DNA of 64,000 nucleotides from positions 744,001 to 808,000 of the forward strand of contig NZ_JAJOMX010000001.1 in NCBI RefSeq assembly GCF_024699925.1, given 5' to 3'. The notes below the pieces were generated by a model. It had not been told where the DNA came from and ran no database searches. It was given only the letters and a program-made list of their open reading frames with translations. This DNA comes from Mesorhizobium sp. J428 (lineage in GTDB: Bacteria > Pseudomonadota > Alphaproteobacteria > Rhizobiales > Rhizobiaceae). Position numbers and translations under genes: made by a program. Of the stretch, positions 22,144-30,947 are shown piece by piece (positions within the stretch are counted from its first letter, which is position 1; each line of letters starts with the position of its first letter).

Positions 22144-22980
22144 ATGCCCGTTCCGTCAAATCCCGACGCGATCGTTGACATCGCCATCGACCTGATCGAC
22201 GTGCCGGCCGGGCGCAGGAAGCTCGATCCGAAATGGGTCGAGACGCTGGCCGGCCTGTTCGCCTCGCAGGGGCAGCTGTCGCCGATCGAAGTGATCGCCC
22301 GGAGCGACCGCTTCCAGCTCGTCTTCGGCGCGCACCGCCTCGCGGCAGGCTCGAAGGCCGGCTGGAGCACTATCCGCGCGGCCGTGAAAGATGCCGCGAC
22401 CTTCGCCTCCGAGGCGGAGATCAAGCTGCGGGAAATCACCGAGAACCTCGCCCGACGCGAGCCCTCGGTGCTCGATCGGTCCGTCGACATTGCGACTTGG
22501 CGGGAGATCTATAACGCCGCTCACGCTATCTCAAAGGGCGGACGGAAGCCGAAGGACGCCGACCAGCAAGAACTTACTGCAAAGTTTGCAGTAAGTTTCA
22601 CGCGGGCCGCTCAGATAGCGTTCCAGCTATCCGAGCGCAGCATTTTCCTGGCCGTCAAGATCGCCTCGATCCCGGCCGATCTGCGCGACGCCATCGCCCT
22701 TTATCCGATCGCCGAAAACCAGTCCGAGCTGCTGCAACTCGCCTCCGAGCCGGTGGGCCGGCAGCAGTTGATCGTCGGTGTCTTGACGCGCACGGCGCGT
22801 CCCGCAGCCTCGGTCAGCGATGCAATCGCCGAGATCGACCGGGCGCCGAAGCCTCGTCCCTCCGCGGCCTGGGAAAAGCTGTCCGGCGTGTTTTCCCGCA
22901 TGAAGGAGAAGGACCAGAACCGCTTCTTCGACCTGCATGAAGGCGCGATCCGGCGCTGGCTGGCCGAGCGGGGCGGCTGA
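22144..22980 (+). CDS. ParB/RepB-like N-terminal domain protein
   Basis: 278 aa. ParB-type N-terminal domain: IDVPAGRRKLDPKWVETLAGLF, GQLSPIEVIAR, FGAHRLAAGSKAGW and ITENLARREPSVLDRS, followed by a helix-turn-helix region (FTRAAQIAFQLSERSIFLAV, about residues 155-175). Such proteins are found in early regions of alphaproteobacterial Mu-like phages; there is no adjacent ParA, so a regulatory role is more likely than partition. Its own coding sequence contains a 27-bp perfect palindrome. Confidence 0.88.
   Translation: MPVPSNPDAIVDIAIDLIDVPAGRRKLDPKWVETLAGLFASQGQLSPIEVIARSDRFQLVFGAHRLAAGSKAGWSTIRAAVKDAATFASEAEIKLREITENLARREPSVLDRSVDIATWREIYNAAHAISKGGRKPKDADQQELTAKFAVSFTRAAQIAFQLSERSIFLAVKIASIPADLRDAIALYPIAENQSELLQLASEPVGRQQLIVGVLTRTARPAASVSDAIAEIDRAPKPRPSAAWEKLSGVFSRMKEKDQNRFFDLHEGAIRRWLAERGG
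22571..22597. repeat. Perfect 13-bp inverted repeat inside the ParB-like gene
   Basis: AACTTACTGCAAA, one base, then its exact reverse complement. A chance perfect palindrome of this length is very unlikely in 43 kb. Candidate parS-like binding site for the encoded protein. Confidence 0.75.
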
Positions 22981-23441
22981 TGAAAAAGCCCCGGCGCGAC
23001 ACGTTCACCGCAGACCTGTTCCGCGACTATCAGCCGGAGCAGGTGGTCGATCGCTTCGACCCGGAGGCGGTGCAGGCGTGGTCACTGTCGGGGCGCCTGT
23101 CGAAGGCGGTCGCGATCACCATGGACGAGGCCGGCATGTCGCGTGCCGAGATCGCGGCCGAGATGACGGACATGACCAAGGTCGCCGTCTCCAAGTCGAT
23201 GCTTGACGGCTATGCCAGCCAGGCGCGCGAGCAGCATTCGATCTCCGCCGTGCGGCTGGCCGCACTGGTCGCCGTCACCGGCGATGCGCGCGCCTTGAAC
23301 GTGCTTCTCGAAGAAGCCGGGCTGATCGCCGTTCCGAAAAAATACGAGGCGCTGTTGCGACGCGAGATGGCCCGCGAGGCCCGCGAGCGCGCGGCGCGCG
23401 ACGAGCAGGCTTTCGATGCCGAGTGGAGGGCAAGACGATGA
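22980..23441 (+). CDS. Early regulatory protein with HTH region (CII/Cp76-like)
   Basis: 153 aa, start overlapping the ParB-like stop (TGATG). The region AVAITMDEAGMSRAEIAAEMTDMTKVAVSKSMLDGYAS suggests a helix-turn-helix followed by a conserved-looking ISAVRLAALVAVTGDARALNVLLEEAG segment, as in phage regulatory CII-type proteins. The C-terminus is Arg/Glu-rich. Probably a DNA-binding early regulator; family assignment tentative. Confidence 0.65.
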   Translation: MKKPRRDTFTADLFRDYQPEQVVDRFDPEAVQAWSLSGRLSKAVAITMDEAGMSRAEIAAEMTDMTKVAVSKSMLDGYASQAREQHSISAVRLAALVAVTGDARALNVLLEEAGLIAVPKKYEALLRREMAREARERAARDEQAFDAEWRARR

Positions 23442-23557
23442 AGGACATGCTGCAGGACATAAGCTCGCTGATCGCCGTCGCGCTCTTTGCCTACGGGATA
23501 CTGTCGCTGGCGGACGTCGCCAGCCTGCTGGTACTGGCCGGGCGGGTGCTGAATTGA
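23438..23557 (+). CDS. Small membrane protein 1
   Basis: 39 aa starting at ATG 23438, overlapping the end of the preceding gene by 4 bp. One hydrophobic helix (SLIAVALFAYGILSLADVA and following Leu/Val). Function unknown; tight overlaps on both sides support it being translated. Confidence 0.6.
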   Translation: MKDMLQDISSLIAVALFAYGILSLADVASLLVLAGRVLN

Positions 23558-23691
23558 GCGCGCGGGCGTCCACCGTCTCGCGCCGGCTGGCCGCGCTGCG
23601 CCGCGCGCTGCTGGTCCAGGAAATGGTGCTGATCGGCACGATCGTCGCCGCCCTGCTGATGGGCATCGCCTCGATGCTCGGAGCGATCTGA
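23554..23691 (+). CDS. Small membrane protein 2
   Basis: 45 aa, TTG start at 23554 overlapping the previous stop. A basic N-terminus (TVSRRLAALRRALL) precedes one transmembrane helix (MVLIGTIVAALLMGIASMLG), so N-in topology is likely. Function unknown. Confidence 0.55.
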   Translation: MSARASTVSRRLAALRRALLVQEMVLIGTIVAALLMGIASMLGAI

Positions 23692-23927
23692 TGTCGCTGC
23701 TGTCCCTGATCCTTTCCGCGCCGGCCCTTCCCGGCTGGCTGCGGCAGGCGCCTGCCGTCTCCTCCTCCCCGGCGGCAGGCGCTCCTCTTTGCGAGCGCTG
23801 CCACGGCGCCGGCATCGTCTTCGACTGCGCCCACTGGCCGCGATGCGGATGCCCTGGCGGAGCGGTGGCGCATCATTGTTCCGGCCGGACGGTCGCATGC
23901 ACCTGCAGGGAGGGGGCGGATGGCTGA
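23691..23927 (+). CDS. Cys-rich small protein
   Basis: 78 aa, start overlapping the previous stop as TGATG. A short hydrophobic N-terminus (MSLLSLILSAPALPGWL) is followed by CERCHGAGIVFDC, CGCPGG, HHC and CTC: a CxxCxGxG-like zinc-binding pattern resembling a DnaJ-type or zinc-ribbon knuckle. Function unknown. Confidence 0.6.
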   Translation: MSLLSLILSAPALPGWLRQAPAVSSSPAAGAPLCERCHGAGIVFDCAHWPRCGCPGGAVAHHCSGRTVACTCREGADG

Positions 23928-24891
23928 CGGAACCGCGATCGAGTGGACGGATGCCACCTGGAATCCGGTGACGGGGTGTCAGGTGACGTCCCCGGGATGC
24001 CGCTTCTGCTATGCGATGAAACTGGCGGGAACTCGCCTGCGAAACCATCCGAGCCGCGAAGGCCTCACCGTCGAAACCAAGAACGGCCCGGTGTGGACGG
24101 GTGCGGTGCGGTTCAACGAGGGCTGGCTTGATCAGCCCCTGCGTTGGACGAAGCCGCGCAAGATCTTCGTCTGCGCGCATGCCGACCTGTTCTATGACGC
24201 TGTTCCCGATGAGTGGATCGACCGCGCCTTCGCCGTCATGGCGCTTGCCCAGCAGCACACGTTTCAGGTGCTGACGAAACGCCCCGACCGCATGTGCCGG
24301 TATATACGCGCCGGCCGGCGCCTGACGTTGTCTGATGGCTCGACCGTGAGCTGGGACAAGCCTCTTGCAAACGTCTGGCTCGGAACCTCCGTCGAAGATC
24401 AGCAGCGCGCGGAGGAGCGGCGCCTGCCACTATATCTAGTTCACGCCGAAGGGTGGCAAACTTGGGTAAGCTACGAGCCTGCGCTCGGGCCCATCTACTG
24501 GGATGGATGGGAGTTCATCCGCTGGCTGGTGGCCGGCGGCGAGAGCGACATGGACGGCGTCAGCGCGCGACCTTCACATCCGCACTGGCACCGCCTCGCG
24601 CGGAATTTCTGCGCCGCGCACGGCATCGCCTTTGACTTTAAGCAGTGGGGTTCGTGGGCAGCAGCCTGCCAGATGACGGACCGAGAGGTGGATGCGCTCT
24701 TCGGTAATGGCGGTGCCTGCAAGGTCGAAGAGATTGTGCTGCGGGCCGATGGAACGCAGCGTCAGAGCGGCTCGTCGGATGCGTTCGGTGGCTACCGGCC
24801 AGTGGTCATGTTCCGGGTCGGTAAGAAGCACTCCGGCCGGCTGCTCGACGGACGGCTGCACGACGCATTCCCGCAGGGAGGCGCACTGTGA
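23920..24891 (+). CDS. Phage Gp37/Gp68 family protein (DUF5131)
   Basis: 323 aa with AIEWTDATWNPVTGC at the start and a Cys triad C20-x6-C27-x2-C30 (GCQVTSPGCRFCYAM), then WLGTSVEDQ and SYEPALGPI typical of the family. The spaced cysteines and overall pattern resemble radical-SAM-like enzymes, suggesting an Fe-S-dependent nucleic-acid or protein modification, but no reaction is established. A cargo gene within the early operon. Confidence 0.8.
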   Translation: MADGTAIEWTDATWNPVTGCQVTSPGCRFCYAMKLAGTRLRNHPSREGLTVETKNGPVWTGAVRFNEGWLDQPLRWTKPRKIFVCAHADLFYDAVPDEWIDRAFAVMALAQQHTFQVLTKRPDRMCRYIRAGRRLTLSDGSTVSWDKPLANVWLGTSVEDQQRAEERRLPLYLVHAEGWQTWVSYEPALGPIYWDGWEFIRWLVAGGESDMDGVSARPSHPHWHRLARNFCAAHGIAFDFKQWGSWAAACQMTDREVDALFGNGGACKVEEIVLRADGTQRQSGSSDAFGGYRPVVMFRVGKKHSGRLLDGRLHDAFPQGGAL

Positions 24892-25238
24892 CCCGATGCT
24901 GTCCGCACTGCGGTCTCTCAAGCCCCACGCTGCTCCCGTCGCTGACCTTGGATCACGACAGGAACACGATCACCCGTGGTCTAGTAACAGTTCGTCTAAA
25001 GCCAGCGGAGTTCCTGGTCTTCGTAGCATTGGTGTCTGCGTTCCCACGGCTTGCTCGCAGAGAACAGCTCCACTCCTCGCTGGTGGCTGCCCGGTCGGAG
25101 TGGGACGAGCCCGAGCCACGCATCATCGACGTCTATCTCGCTAGGATCAGACCCTCGCTCGGCCGTCTCAACCTGGGAGTCAGATCAACTCCCGGAATGG
25201 GCTGGGAGATAGTCGACCAATTGGGAGCCGCTCGATGA
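24888..25238 (+). CDS. Zinc-knuckle plus winged-helix DNA-binding protein
   Basis: 116 aa, GTG start overlapping the preceding stop. N-terminal CCPHCG knuckle, then an OmpR-type winged helix (ITRGLVTVRLKPAEFLVFVA, PRIIDVYLARIRPSL, GVRSTPGMGWEIVD). No receiver domain. Lies immediately before the transposase gene; probably a phage transcription factor. Confidence 0.7.
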   Translation: MTRCCPHCGLSSPTLLPSLTLDHDRNTITRGLVTVRLKPAEFLVFVALVSAFPRLARREQLHSSLVAARSEWDEPEPRIIDVYLARIRPSLGRLNLGVRSTPGMGWEIVDQLGAAR

Positions 25239-27452
25239 AGGAGTGGCTGACCCCAAGCGAGATCGCGGCCGAGGCGCTGCCGGACCTGCCGGCGACGAAG
25301 CGGGGTGTCCAGCTCTTCGCGGAACGCTACGGCTGGCTCGACCATCCCGCGCTGGCACGGCCACGCAAAGGACGCGAGGGTGGCGGCGGAACCGAATTCC
25401 ATATCCATCAGCTGCCGACGCTTGCCCGGATCGAATATTGCCGCCGGCATCAGATCGCCGGCGGCGATCCGGCCCCGTCCGAGCACATCACCATGTCCGT
25501 CGGCGCGACCAACGCTCGCGCGACACTCGAACGCGACGCCCGCCTTGCCATCATTCGCGCCTTCCGACGCCTGTCGGACGGGCTGGCGCTCACCCAGGTC
25601 AGCCGCCTGCAGATCTTCACGGACCGATATAACCAGGGGCTGATCGAGATCGAGGGATGGATCCTGAAAGCGGTCCCTGCGGTTTCAAAGCGCTCGCTGG
25701 CGCGGTGGCTTTCATCTGCTGCGAAGGGCAAGGCGCTCCAGCTCGGACACGACCCCGCCGCCGCCCCGCAAGGGAACCGGCGTGCTGCACACGGCCAACG
25801 GCGGCCGATTGCGTGATCACATCCTCGGCGTGCTTGTCGCGAAGCCGCACTTTACGGCCGACGAAGTCCGGACCGACTGCATCGCCGAGTTCGGAAAGGA
25901 GATCGTGCTGCGACACGGTGAGGTCGGCGCAATGCCGCCGCTTCGCACCTTCCAGCACTTTCTCAAGGCGCTGAAGGTCGAAGAGCAGGTGCCTCTCGCG
26001 CTCGTAACGAACCCGGACAAGCACCGCTCCCATTTCGCGCTGTCGGGGACCGACGCCTATTCATGGGTGAAGGATCCCAACCAGCTCTGGCAGGTCGATG
26101 CGTCTCCGGTCGACGTCATGTGCCTGGATGGCCGCCACTCGATCTATCTCTGCATCGATATTGCCACGCGGCGCGTCGTGATCACCACCTCGAAGACGCC
26201 GCGGGCCTCTGCCGTGAACCTGATGACGCGCAAGGCCCTGCTGGCCTGGGGTGCGCCTGTGGCGGTGAAGACCGACAATGGAACGGACTTCACTGCGATC
26301 GAGACAATCAGCCTGTTAGATGCGCTGAACATCGATGTCCAGCGATCCACCCGCTACTCGCCCCAGGAGAAGGGCCATGTCGAGCGGGCGATCAAGACGT
26401 TCCAATATGGATTCTGCACCAAACAGCCCGGCTATATCGGTCACGACGTCGAGGACCGGAAGGAGATCGAGGCCCGCAAGGCGTTTGCCGCCCGCCTCCA
26501 TTGCGACGACAAGGACGCCTTCTGCGTCGAGCTGACGGCGGCGGAACTGCAGGCGCGCATAGACCGGTGGGTGGTCGATTACGAAACCTCCGAGCATGAG
26601 TTCGTCGGCCTCGGCAAGGTCATACCCGCCCAGCTCGCCGCTGCTTCCGTCAAACCGATCCGCACCGTCGACGAACGCGCGCTCGACGTGCTGCTCATGC
26701 CCCTTGCCGGCGGCGGCGGCATCCGCACCATGTCCAAGAAGGGGCTGCGGATCGACCATCACTACTATCAGGCCCCCGAGATCCTGCCGCGCACCCAGGT
26801 GTTCGTCCGACTGGACCCCGGCGATGCCGGCATCGTTCGCGCCTATTCCCCCGACCGGCACGAGTTCCTGGCCGTGGCCGTCTGCTACAGCCTGGCCGGC
26901 GTCAATCCCGTCGAGCGGCTGAAGGAGGCGCGGGCAAAGCGCAAGGCGGTCGAAAGAAGCCGCATCGACCCGGCGATCGCGGCGACGCGTCATATCAAGC
27001 CTGGTGACTACTTCCCCCGCCACATGGCGGTAAAGGAGGCCGAGGCCGCCGAGCGCATGAAGGGGCTGGAGAACGTCGTTCCGCTGCCAAGACGGACGCA
27101 GGATCATTCGACGCCGCAGATCGCCGCCGCCATCGAGTCTTTCGATGCGCATTTGAAGGGGCCTCGAAGAGCGGTTTTCGACGATGCGGCAAAGATGCGC
27201 CACCAGCGATTGGTGGCCGAACTCTCGGGATCCGACGATCGCGCCGGCAACGTCACTCCGCTGCGTCGCGAAGAGGCGCCCGCTCAGCGCTTTGCCCGCA
27301 TGATCGAGATCGAGCGCCGGCGGGATGCTGGCGCGCCGCTCAGCGAAGACGAGGCGCATGAGCTCGGCAGCTACCAGCAGAGTTCAGAATACAAGTCCCG
27401 AAAGGCAATGCTGGAAGATTCCGGCGACCAGGCGCCAGTCTCGCGTTCCTGA
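25235..27452 (+). pseudogene. MuA-like DDE transposase, split by a 1-bp insertion
   Basis: Two frames together encode the protein. 25235-25816 gives the N-terminal DNA-binding part (MKEWLTPSEIAAEALPDLPA onward, SKRSLARWLSSAAKGKALQL). The second frame (25782-27452, its readable sequence beginning about 25767) carries the retroviral-integrase core with Asp106, Asp165 and Glu201 (LWQVDASP, VKTDNGTDF, KGHVERAIKTF; numbered from the GTG at 25782) and the Mu C-terminal domain. Removing one C from the C4 run at 25764-25767 restores one 738-aa reading frame with a smooth join, the length expected for this family. As written, the element should not transpose unless ribosomes shift frame. Confidence 0.85.
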
Positions 27453-27460
27453 AAAAAACA

Positions 27461-27475
27461 CCCGGCAAGGCCGGG
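27461..27475. terminator. Hairpin between transposase and MuB genes
   Basis: CCCGGC-AAG-GCCGGG directly after the transposase stop, preceded by seven A on the forward strand (U-run for a reverse transcript). Weak evidence for termination. Confidence 0.35.
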
Positions 27476-27502
27476 CTTCAAAATGACTACGAGGAGCCTT
27501 TA

Positions 27503-28246
27503 ATGCAGCAATCTCAGCCTGGTAGCAAGAGTGGAACGCTCGCGCCGCTCAAGAACGTCACCACCTGCCTGGATGTAGCGTTTCGTATCATCGATCAACC
27601 TGCCGGCGTCGACCGGCTCGGGATGTTCTTCGGACCCAGCGGCTATGGCAAGTCGAAGGCGTCCACGTATCTCCAGAACAAGGTGAGAGCCGCCTATTTC
27701 GAAGTTTTCGACTTCTGGACACGAAAGGTGTTCGTCGAAAGCCTGCTCATAGAACTCGGCGGCAAGCCTCGCGGCACCATTGCCCATATGATGATGGAGA
27801 TCCTGGAGCGCCTGCGCGACGACCCCGACCGCCTGATCATCATCGACGAAGCTGACAAGCTCGTCGACAAGGGCATGATCGAACTGGTCCGCGACGTTTA
27901 CAAGGGCGCGGGCGTGCCTGTGCTGCTCGTGGGCGAGGAGCAGCTTCCGCAGAAGCTCGCGAGCTACGAGCGCTGCGCAAATCGCGTCACGGCCTACGGC
28001 ATGGCAAACCCGTGCGACCTCGAAGACGCGATCGTGCTCGCACGCGCCTATCAGCCCTCGATCGAGATCGAGGAGGATCTGCTGCGGCGCATACTGAGCG
28101 CGACGAACGGTGTCGCCAGCCGCATCGTCGCCTCGCTCAACGAGGTGGCGCAGTTCGCGCGAGCGCGTCGCGTCAGCCGTGTCGGCCTGGCAGGTTATGA
28201 CGGTACCATTTTCACGGGCCGGGCGCCCTCGCGGAGGGCCGCCTGA
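27503..28246 (+). CDS. MuB-like AAA ATPase, transposition activator
   Basis: 247 aa AAA+ ATPase. Walker A GPSGYGKS at residues 44-51, Walker B LIIIDEADKL at 111-120, then sensor-like LLVGEEQLPQKL. It follows the transposase gene, as muB does in Mu, where MuB-ATP coats target DNA, delivers it to MuA and gives target immunity. AGGAGCC precedes the ATG. Confidence 0.92.
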   Translation: MQQSQPGSKSGTLAPLKNVTTCLDVAFRIIDQPAGVDRLGMFFGPSGYGKSKASTYLQNKVRAAYFEVFDFWTRKVFVESLLIELGGKPRGTIAHMMMEILERLRDDPDRLIIIDEADKLVDKGMIELVRDVYKGAGVPVLLVGEEQLPQKLASYERCANRVTAYGMANPCDLEDAIVLARAYQPSIEIEEDLLRRILSATNGVASRIVASLNEVAQFARARRVSRVGLAGYDGTIFTGRAPSRRAA

Positions 28247-28872
28247 TGTCCGCCGTGCTCAAGATCCGTGTTGCAGGCTGTGAGCCGATCCGACGCGGGC
28301 AGGAACATCTCTGGGCGACGATGATGGAGGCTCGGAGCGCCTTCACGGTCGGCGACATCTACAAGAGTTCGGCTGAAAGCCACCGCTCGAACGTCTCGAC
28401 CTATATGCGACGGTTGGAGAACGCAGGCTACATCGAGCGGACAGCTGAGAGCCGGCTCGGGCGCAACGGCACCTCCGAGCCGATGTTTTGCGTTTCCAGG
28501 CGGCAATCCGCCACGCCGGTCATTTCCCGCCAGGGCGATCGAAGCACCGTCGGTCTGTCGCAGCAGAACATGTGGAACGTCATGCGACGACAGCGCGCCG
28601 GCTGGACGGCCAGCGAACTTGCCGTGCTTGCGAGCACTGACGACGTCGTCGTCGCCCGCGCGACGGCGCTCGCCTATTCGACCCGGCTGGCCCAGGCCGG
28701 AGCGCTGATCGTCATAGATGCCGGCAAGCCTGGCACGGAGCGCTGCTGGCGGCTGAAAGGCAGCGCGGACACGGGACCCAAGCCCCCGAAAATCCTGCGG
28801 TCGAAACTCGTCTACGACCAGAACACATCGCGGATCCTTGGCGACATCCTTGCCGAGGAGGATCGACCATGA
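28246..28872 (+). CDS. Early phage protein with winged-helix segments
   Basis: 208 aa, start overlapping the MuB stop (TGATG). Two regions look like winged helices: FTVGDIYKSSAESHRSNVSTYMRRLENAGYIER and WTASELAVLASTDDVVVARATALAYSTRLAQAGALIV (residues about 34-66 and 119-155). No further family recognised. Confidence 0.65.
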   Translation: MSAVLKIRVAGCEPIRRGQEHLWATMMEARSAFTVGDIYKSSAESHRSNVSTYMRRLENAGYIERTAESRLGRNGTSEPMFCVSRRQSATPVISRQGDRSTVGLSQQNMWNVMRRQRAGWTASELAVLASTDDVVVARATALAYSTRLAQAGALIVIDAGKPGTERCWRLKGSADTGPKPPKILRSKLVYDQNTSRILGDILAEEDRP

Positions 28873-29279
28873 ACCGTGGGCCGAAAAAGGGCCTTCGACC
28901 GACCGGGCCGAGCTTCCTCGAAAAGGCCGCGGCCGCGTGGGGCACGCTGCTGCCGGAGTGGGTCGCGGAACTCGCTCGCCTTGCGGATAGGGAGGGCCTC
29001 TCCGGCGCGGGCAGGCATATCGGTTATAGCGCGTCCGCCGTCTCCACCGTCATCGCGAACAAATATCGTGGCGACATGGGCAGTGTTGCCGGCAAGGTGC
29101 GCGGCGCGGTGATGTCGGAAACGGTCAATTGCCCGGTCCTCGGCGAGATCGGCCGCGACCGCTGCCTGGACTGGCAAAAGAAACCTTTCGCCGCGACCTC
29201 TTCCCACCGCGTCCAGATGTTCAAGGCATGCCGAGGCGGGTGCCCGAACGCGCGGCAGAAGCCGGACGGAGGCGCGTGA
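28869..29279 (+). CDS. Early phage HTH-like protein
   Basis: 136 aa overlapping the previous gene by 4 bp. WVAELARLADREGLSGAGRHIGYSASAVSTVIANKYRGD (residues about 31-69) reads as a XRE-like helix-turn-helix. The C-terminus has three Cys (NCPVLG, RCLDW, ACRGGCPNA) that could bind metal. Probably DNA-binding. Confidence 0.65.
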   Translation: MNRGPKKGLRPTGPSFLEKAAAAWGTLLPEWVAELARLADREGLSGAGRHIGYSASAVSTVIANKYRGDMGSVAGKVRGAVMSETVNCPVLGEIGRDRCLDWQKKPFAATSSHRVQMFKACRGGCPNARQKPDGGA

Positions 29280-29566
29280 TGTCCAGGAGCAACGCGACAC
29301 TCATTGCCAGTCATATCGAGCCGATCGTCCAGCAGCTCGTCGACCAGGAGGTTGCGCGGCTGATGGAGCCGGTGGCGCGGCGCAGGACCGCCGCCCAGAT
29401 GGAGACGGACGAGATCATGTCGGCGGCGCGCGCGGTGGGCGAGCTCACCGACCGGCTGCTCCAGGCCCGCTATGCCGGGCAGGGCGAGATCACGGCGCGC
29501 AAGAAGCTGTTCATCGCCAATCTCAAGCTCGCCACCGTGATGCGTCGGCACGGGAGGCTCAAGTGA
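29279..29566 (+). CDS. Early phage protein of unknown function
   Basis: 95 aa, ATG overlapping the previous stop. Largely helical and charged (IVQQLVDQEVARLMEPVARRR, ITARKKLFIANLKLATVMRR); no recognised domain. Stop overlaps the next start by 4 bp, supporting operon membership. Confidence 0.6.
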   Translation: MSRSNATLIASHIEPIVQQLVDQEVARLMEPVARRRTAAQMETDEIMSAARAVGELTDRLLQARYAGQGEITARKKLFIANLKLATVMRRHGRLK

Positions 29567-29859
29567 CGAAGCTGTTCGAGCAGGCCGCCGAGGTCGACAT
29601 CCTCGACGCCGCCGGCCGTCTGATCGCGGATCCGGAACGGGCGGTGGTGAGCCGCGCGGCGATCGTGGCGTTGGCGCAGCTTGTCGAGCGCGCCTGGGAG
29701 ATCTGCATCGAAGCCGACCTGCTCGCGCGGGCCGTCGCCTTGCCGGCCGACGCCGCCAGCGAACACGCGATCCGCACCCAGGCGGAACGCGTCCGAACCC
29801 TCATGGCCGCGCTGAGCGGCGAAACCCAGGAGAAGACCGATGGAAGCAGTGATTCTTGA
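29563..29859 (+). CDS. Early phage protein of unknown function
   Basis: 98 aa, GTG start. Predicted all-helical (KLFEQAAEVDILDAAGRLI, RAAIVALAQLVERAWEICIE), no motif recognised. It overlaps the DUF3164 gene by 20 bp. Confidence 0.55.
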   Translation: MTKLFEQAAEVDILDAAGRLIADPERAVVSRAAIVALAQLVERAWEICIEADLLARAVALPADAASEHAIRTQAERVRTLMAALSGETQEKTDGSSDS

Positions 29860-30490
29860 AGGCCGCCCGACGGGCGAGACGATCGTCAACGGCCGCGCCT
29901 ACATGCCCGACGCCAAGGGCAATCTCGTGCCGGTGGAGATGATCAAGGCCGAGCACAAGCTCGAAGACGAGACGGTGCGGAAGATCTTCGGCTACGCCGA
30001 CGAACTGTCGGCGCAGGTGACCCGGTTCAAGCTTCACACGTTCGACGATCTCGAAGCCTTCGAAGCGCTGCTCGCCCAGGAATACGGCTCTGCGAAGGGC
30101 GGAGCGAAGGGCAACAAGACGTTCATGACCTTCGACGGGCTGAAGAAGGTGCAGGTGCAGGTTGCCGACACGATCGATTTCGGGGCGCAGCTGCAGATTG
30201 CCAAGGGCCTGGTCGACGAATGCCTGACCGAGTGGGCCTCCGACGCCAGGCCGGAGATCCGGGCGATCGTGACGCGGGCGTTCAACACAGACAAGGAAGG
30301 TCAGATCAACCGTGCCGAGATCTTCATGCTGCTGCGCCTCGACATCGAGGACGAGCGCTGGAAGCGCGCGATGGACGCGATCCGCGACGCCATGCGGGTC
30401 GTCGGATCGAAGATCTACGTCCGGTTCTACAAGCGCGCCGACCACAAGGCCCGCTGGGAGCCCGTCACGATCGACATGGCCAAGGCGTGA
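29840..30490 (+). CDS. DUF3164 family protein
   Basis: 216 aa. NGRAYMPDAKGNLVPVEMIK near the N-terminus and MTFDGLKKVQVQVADTIDFG then FNTDKEGQINRAEIFMLLRL are typical of DUF3164, a family recurrent in Mu-like phages, where members lie between the transposition genes and gemA. Biochemical role unknown. Confidence 0.88.
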   Translation: MEAVILEGRPTGETIVNGRAYMPDAKGNLVPVEMIKAEHKLEDETVRKIFGYADELSAQVTRFKLHTFDDLEAFEALLAQEYGSAKGGAKGNKTFMTFDGLKKVQVQVADTIDFGAQLQIAKGLVDECLTEWASDARPEIRAIVTRAFNTDKEGQINRAEIFMLLRLDIEDERWKRAMDAIRDAMRVVGSKIYVRFYKRADHKARWEPVTIDMAKA

Positions 30491-30500
30491 GGAGGTGGGG

Positions 30501-30719
30501 ATGAACATCCACCAGCGGATGAAGCGCGAATTTGATCTCGCCAGGACCTATGCGCGCGACGGCGCTTTCCACACGGGCGCGAAGATCCTCCGTGACCTCT
30601 CAAACGAGGTGAAGTCGCACGCCGAATATTGCGACGATCTGCTCGCAAAGGCGATAGGCGCTGACCCGCTGAACCTCGCCGGCTCCGGTCCGACGCTGAT
30701 CGAGCCGAGGGAGGGCTGA
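30501..30719 (+). CDS. Small early phage protein
   Basis: 72 aa from ATG 30501 with GAGGAGGTGGGG directly upstream. Helical, charged sequence (HQRMKREFDLARTYARDGAF, ILRDLSNEVKSHAEYCDDLL). No family recognised. Confidence 0.6.
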   Translation: MNIHQRMKREFDLARTYARDGAFHTGAKILRDLSNEVKSHAEYCDDLLAKAIGADPLNLAGSGPTLIEPREG

Positions 30720-30722
30720 GAG

Positions 30723-30947
30723 GTGGTCAACGCAGCTACACTCGGTCCCGAAGCCGCCATCCTCGACATCCTCGCCGACGAGGACGACGATTTGCATATC
30801 GGCGAGGCTTTGACGGTGCTGCTCAACGTCGTTGCCGGCATCTGCTGCGAAGACCGAAATCCACACGAGCTGGCGATCGAGTTCGGGGTGAGGCTCGGGC
30901 GCCACGTGTCCGACGAGGTGGATCGCCAACACAGGGTGCTGTCATGA
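30723..30947 (+). CDS. Small early phage protein
   Basis: 74 aa with a GTG start and AGAGG upstream. Acidic, helical (ILADEDDDLHIGEALTVLLN). No family recognised; the stop overlaps the next gene. Confidence 0.5.
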   Translation: MVNAATLGPEAAILDILADEDDDLHIGEALTVLLNVVAGICCEDRNPHELAIEFGVRLGRHVSDEVDRQHRVLS

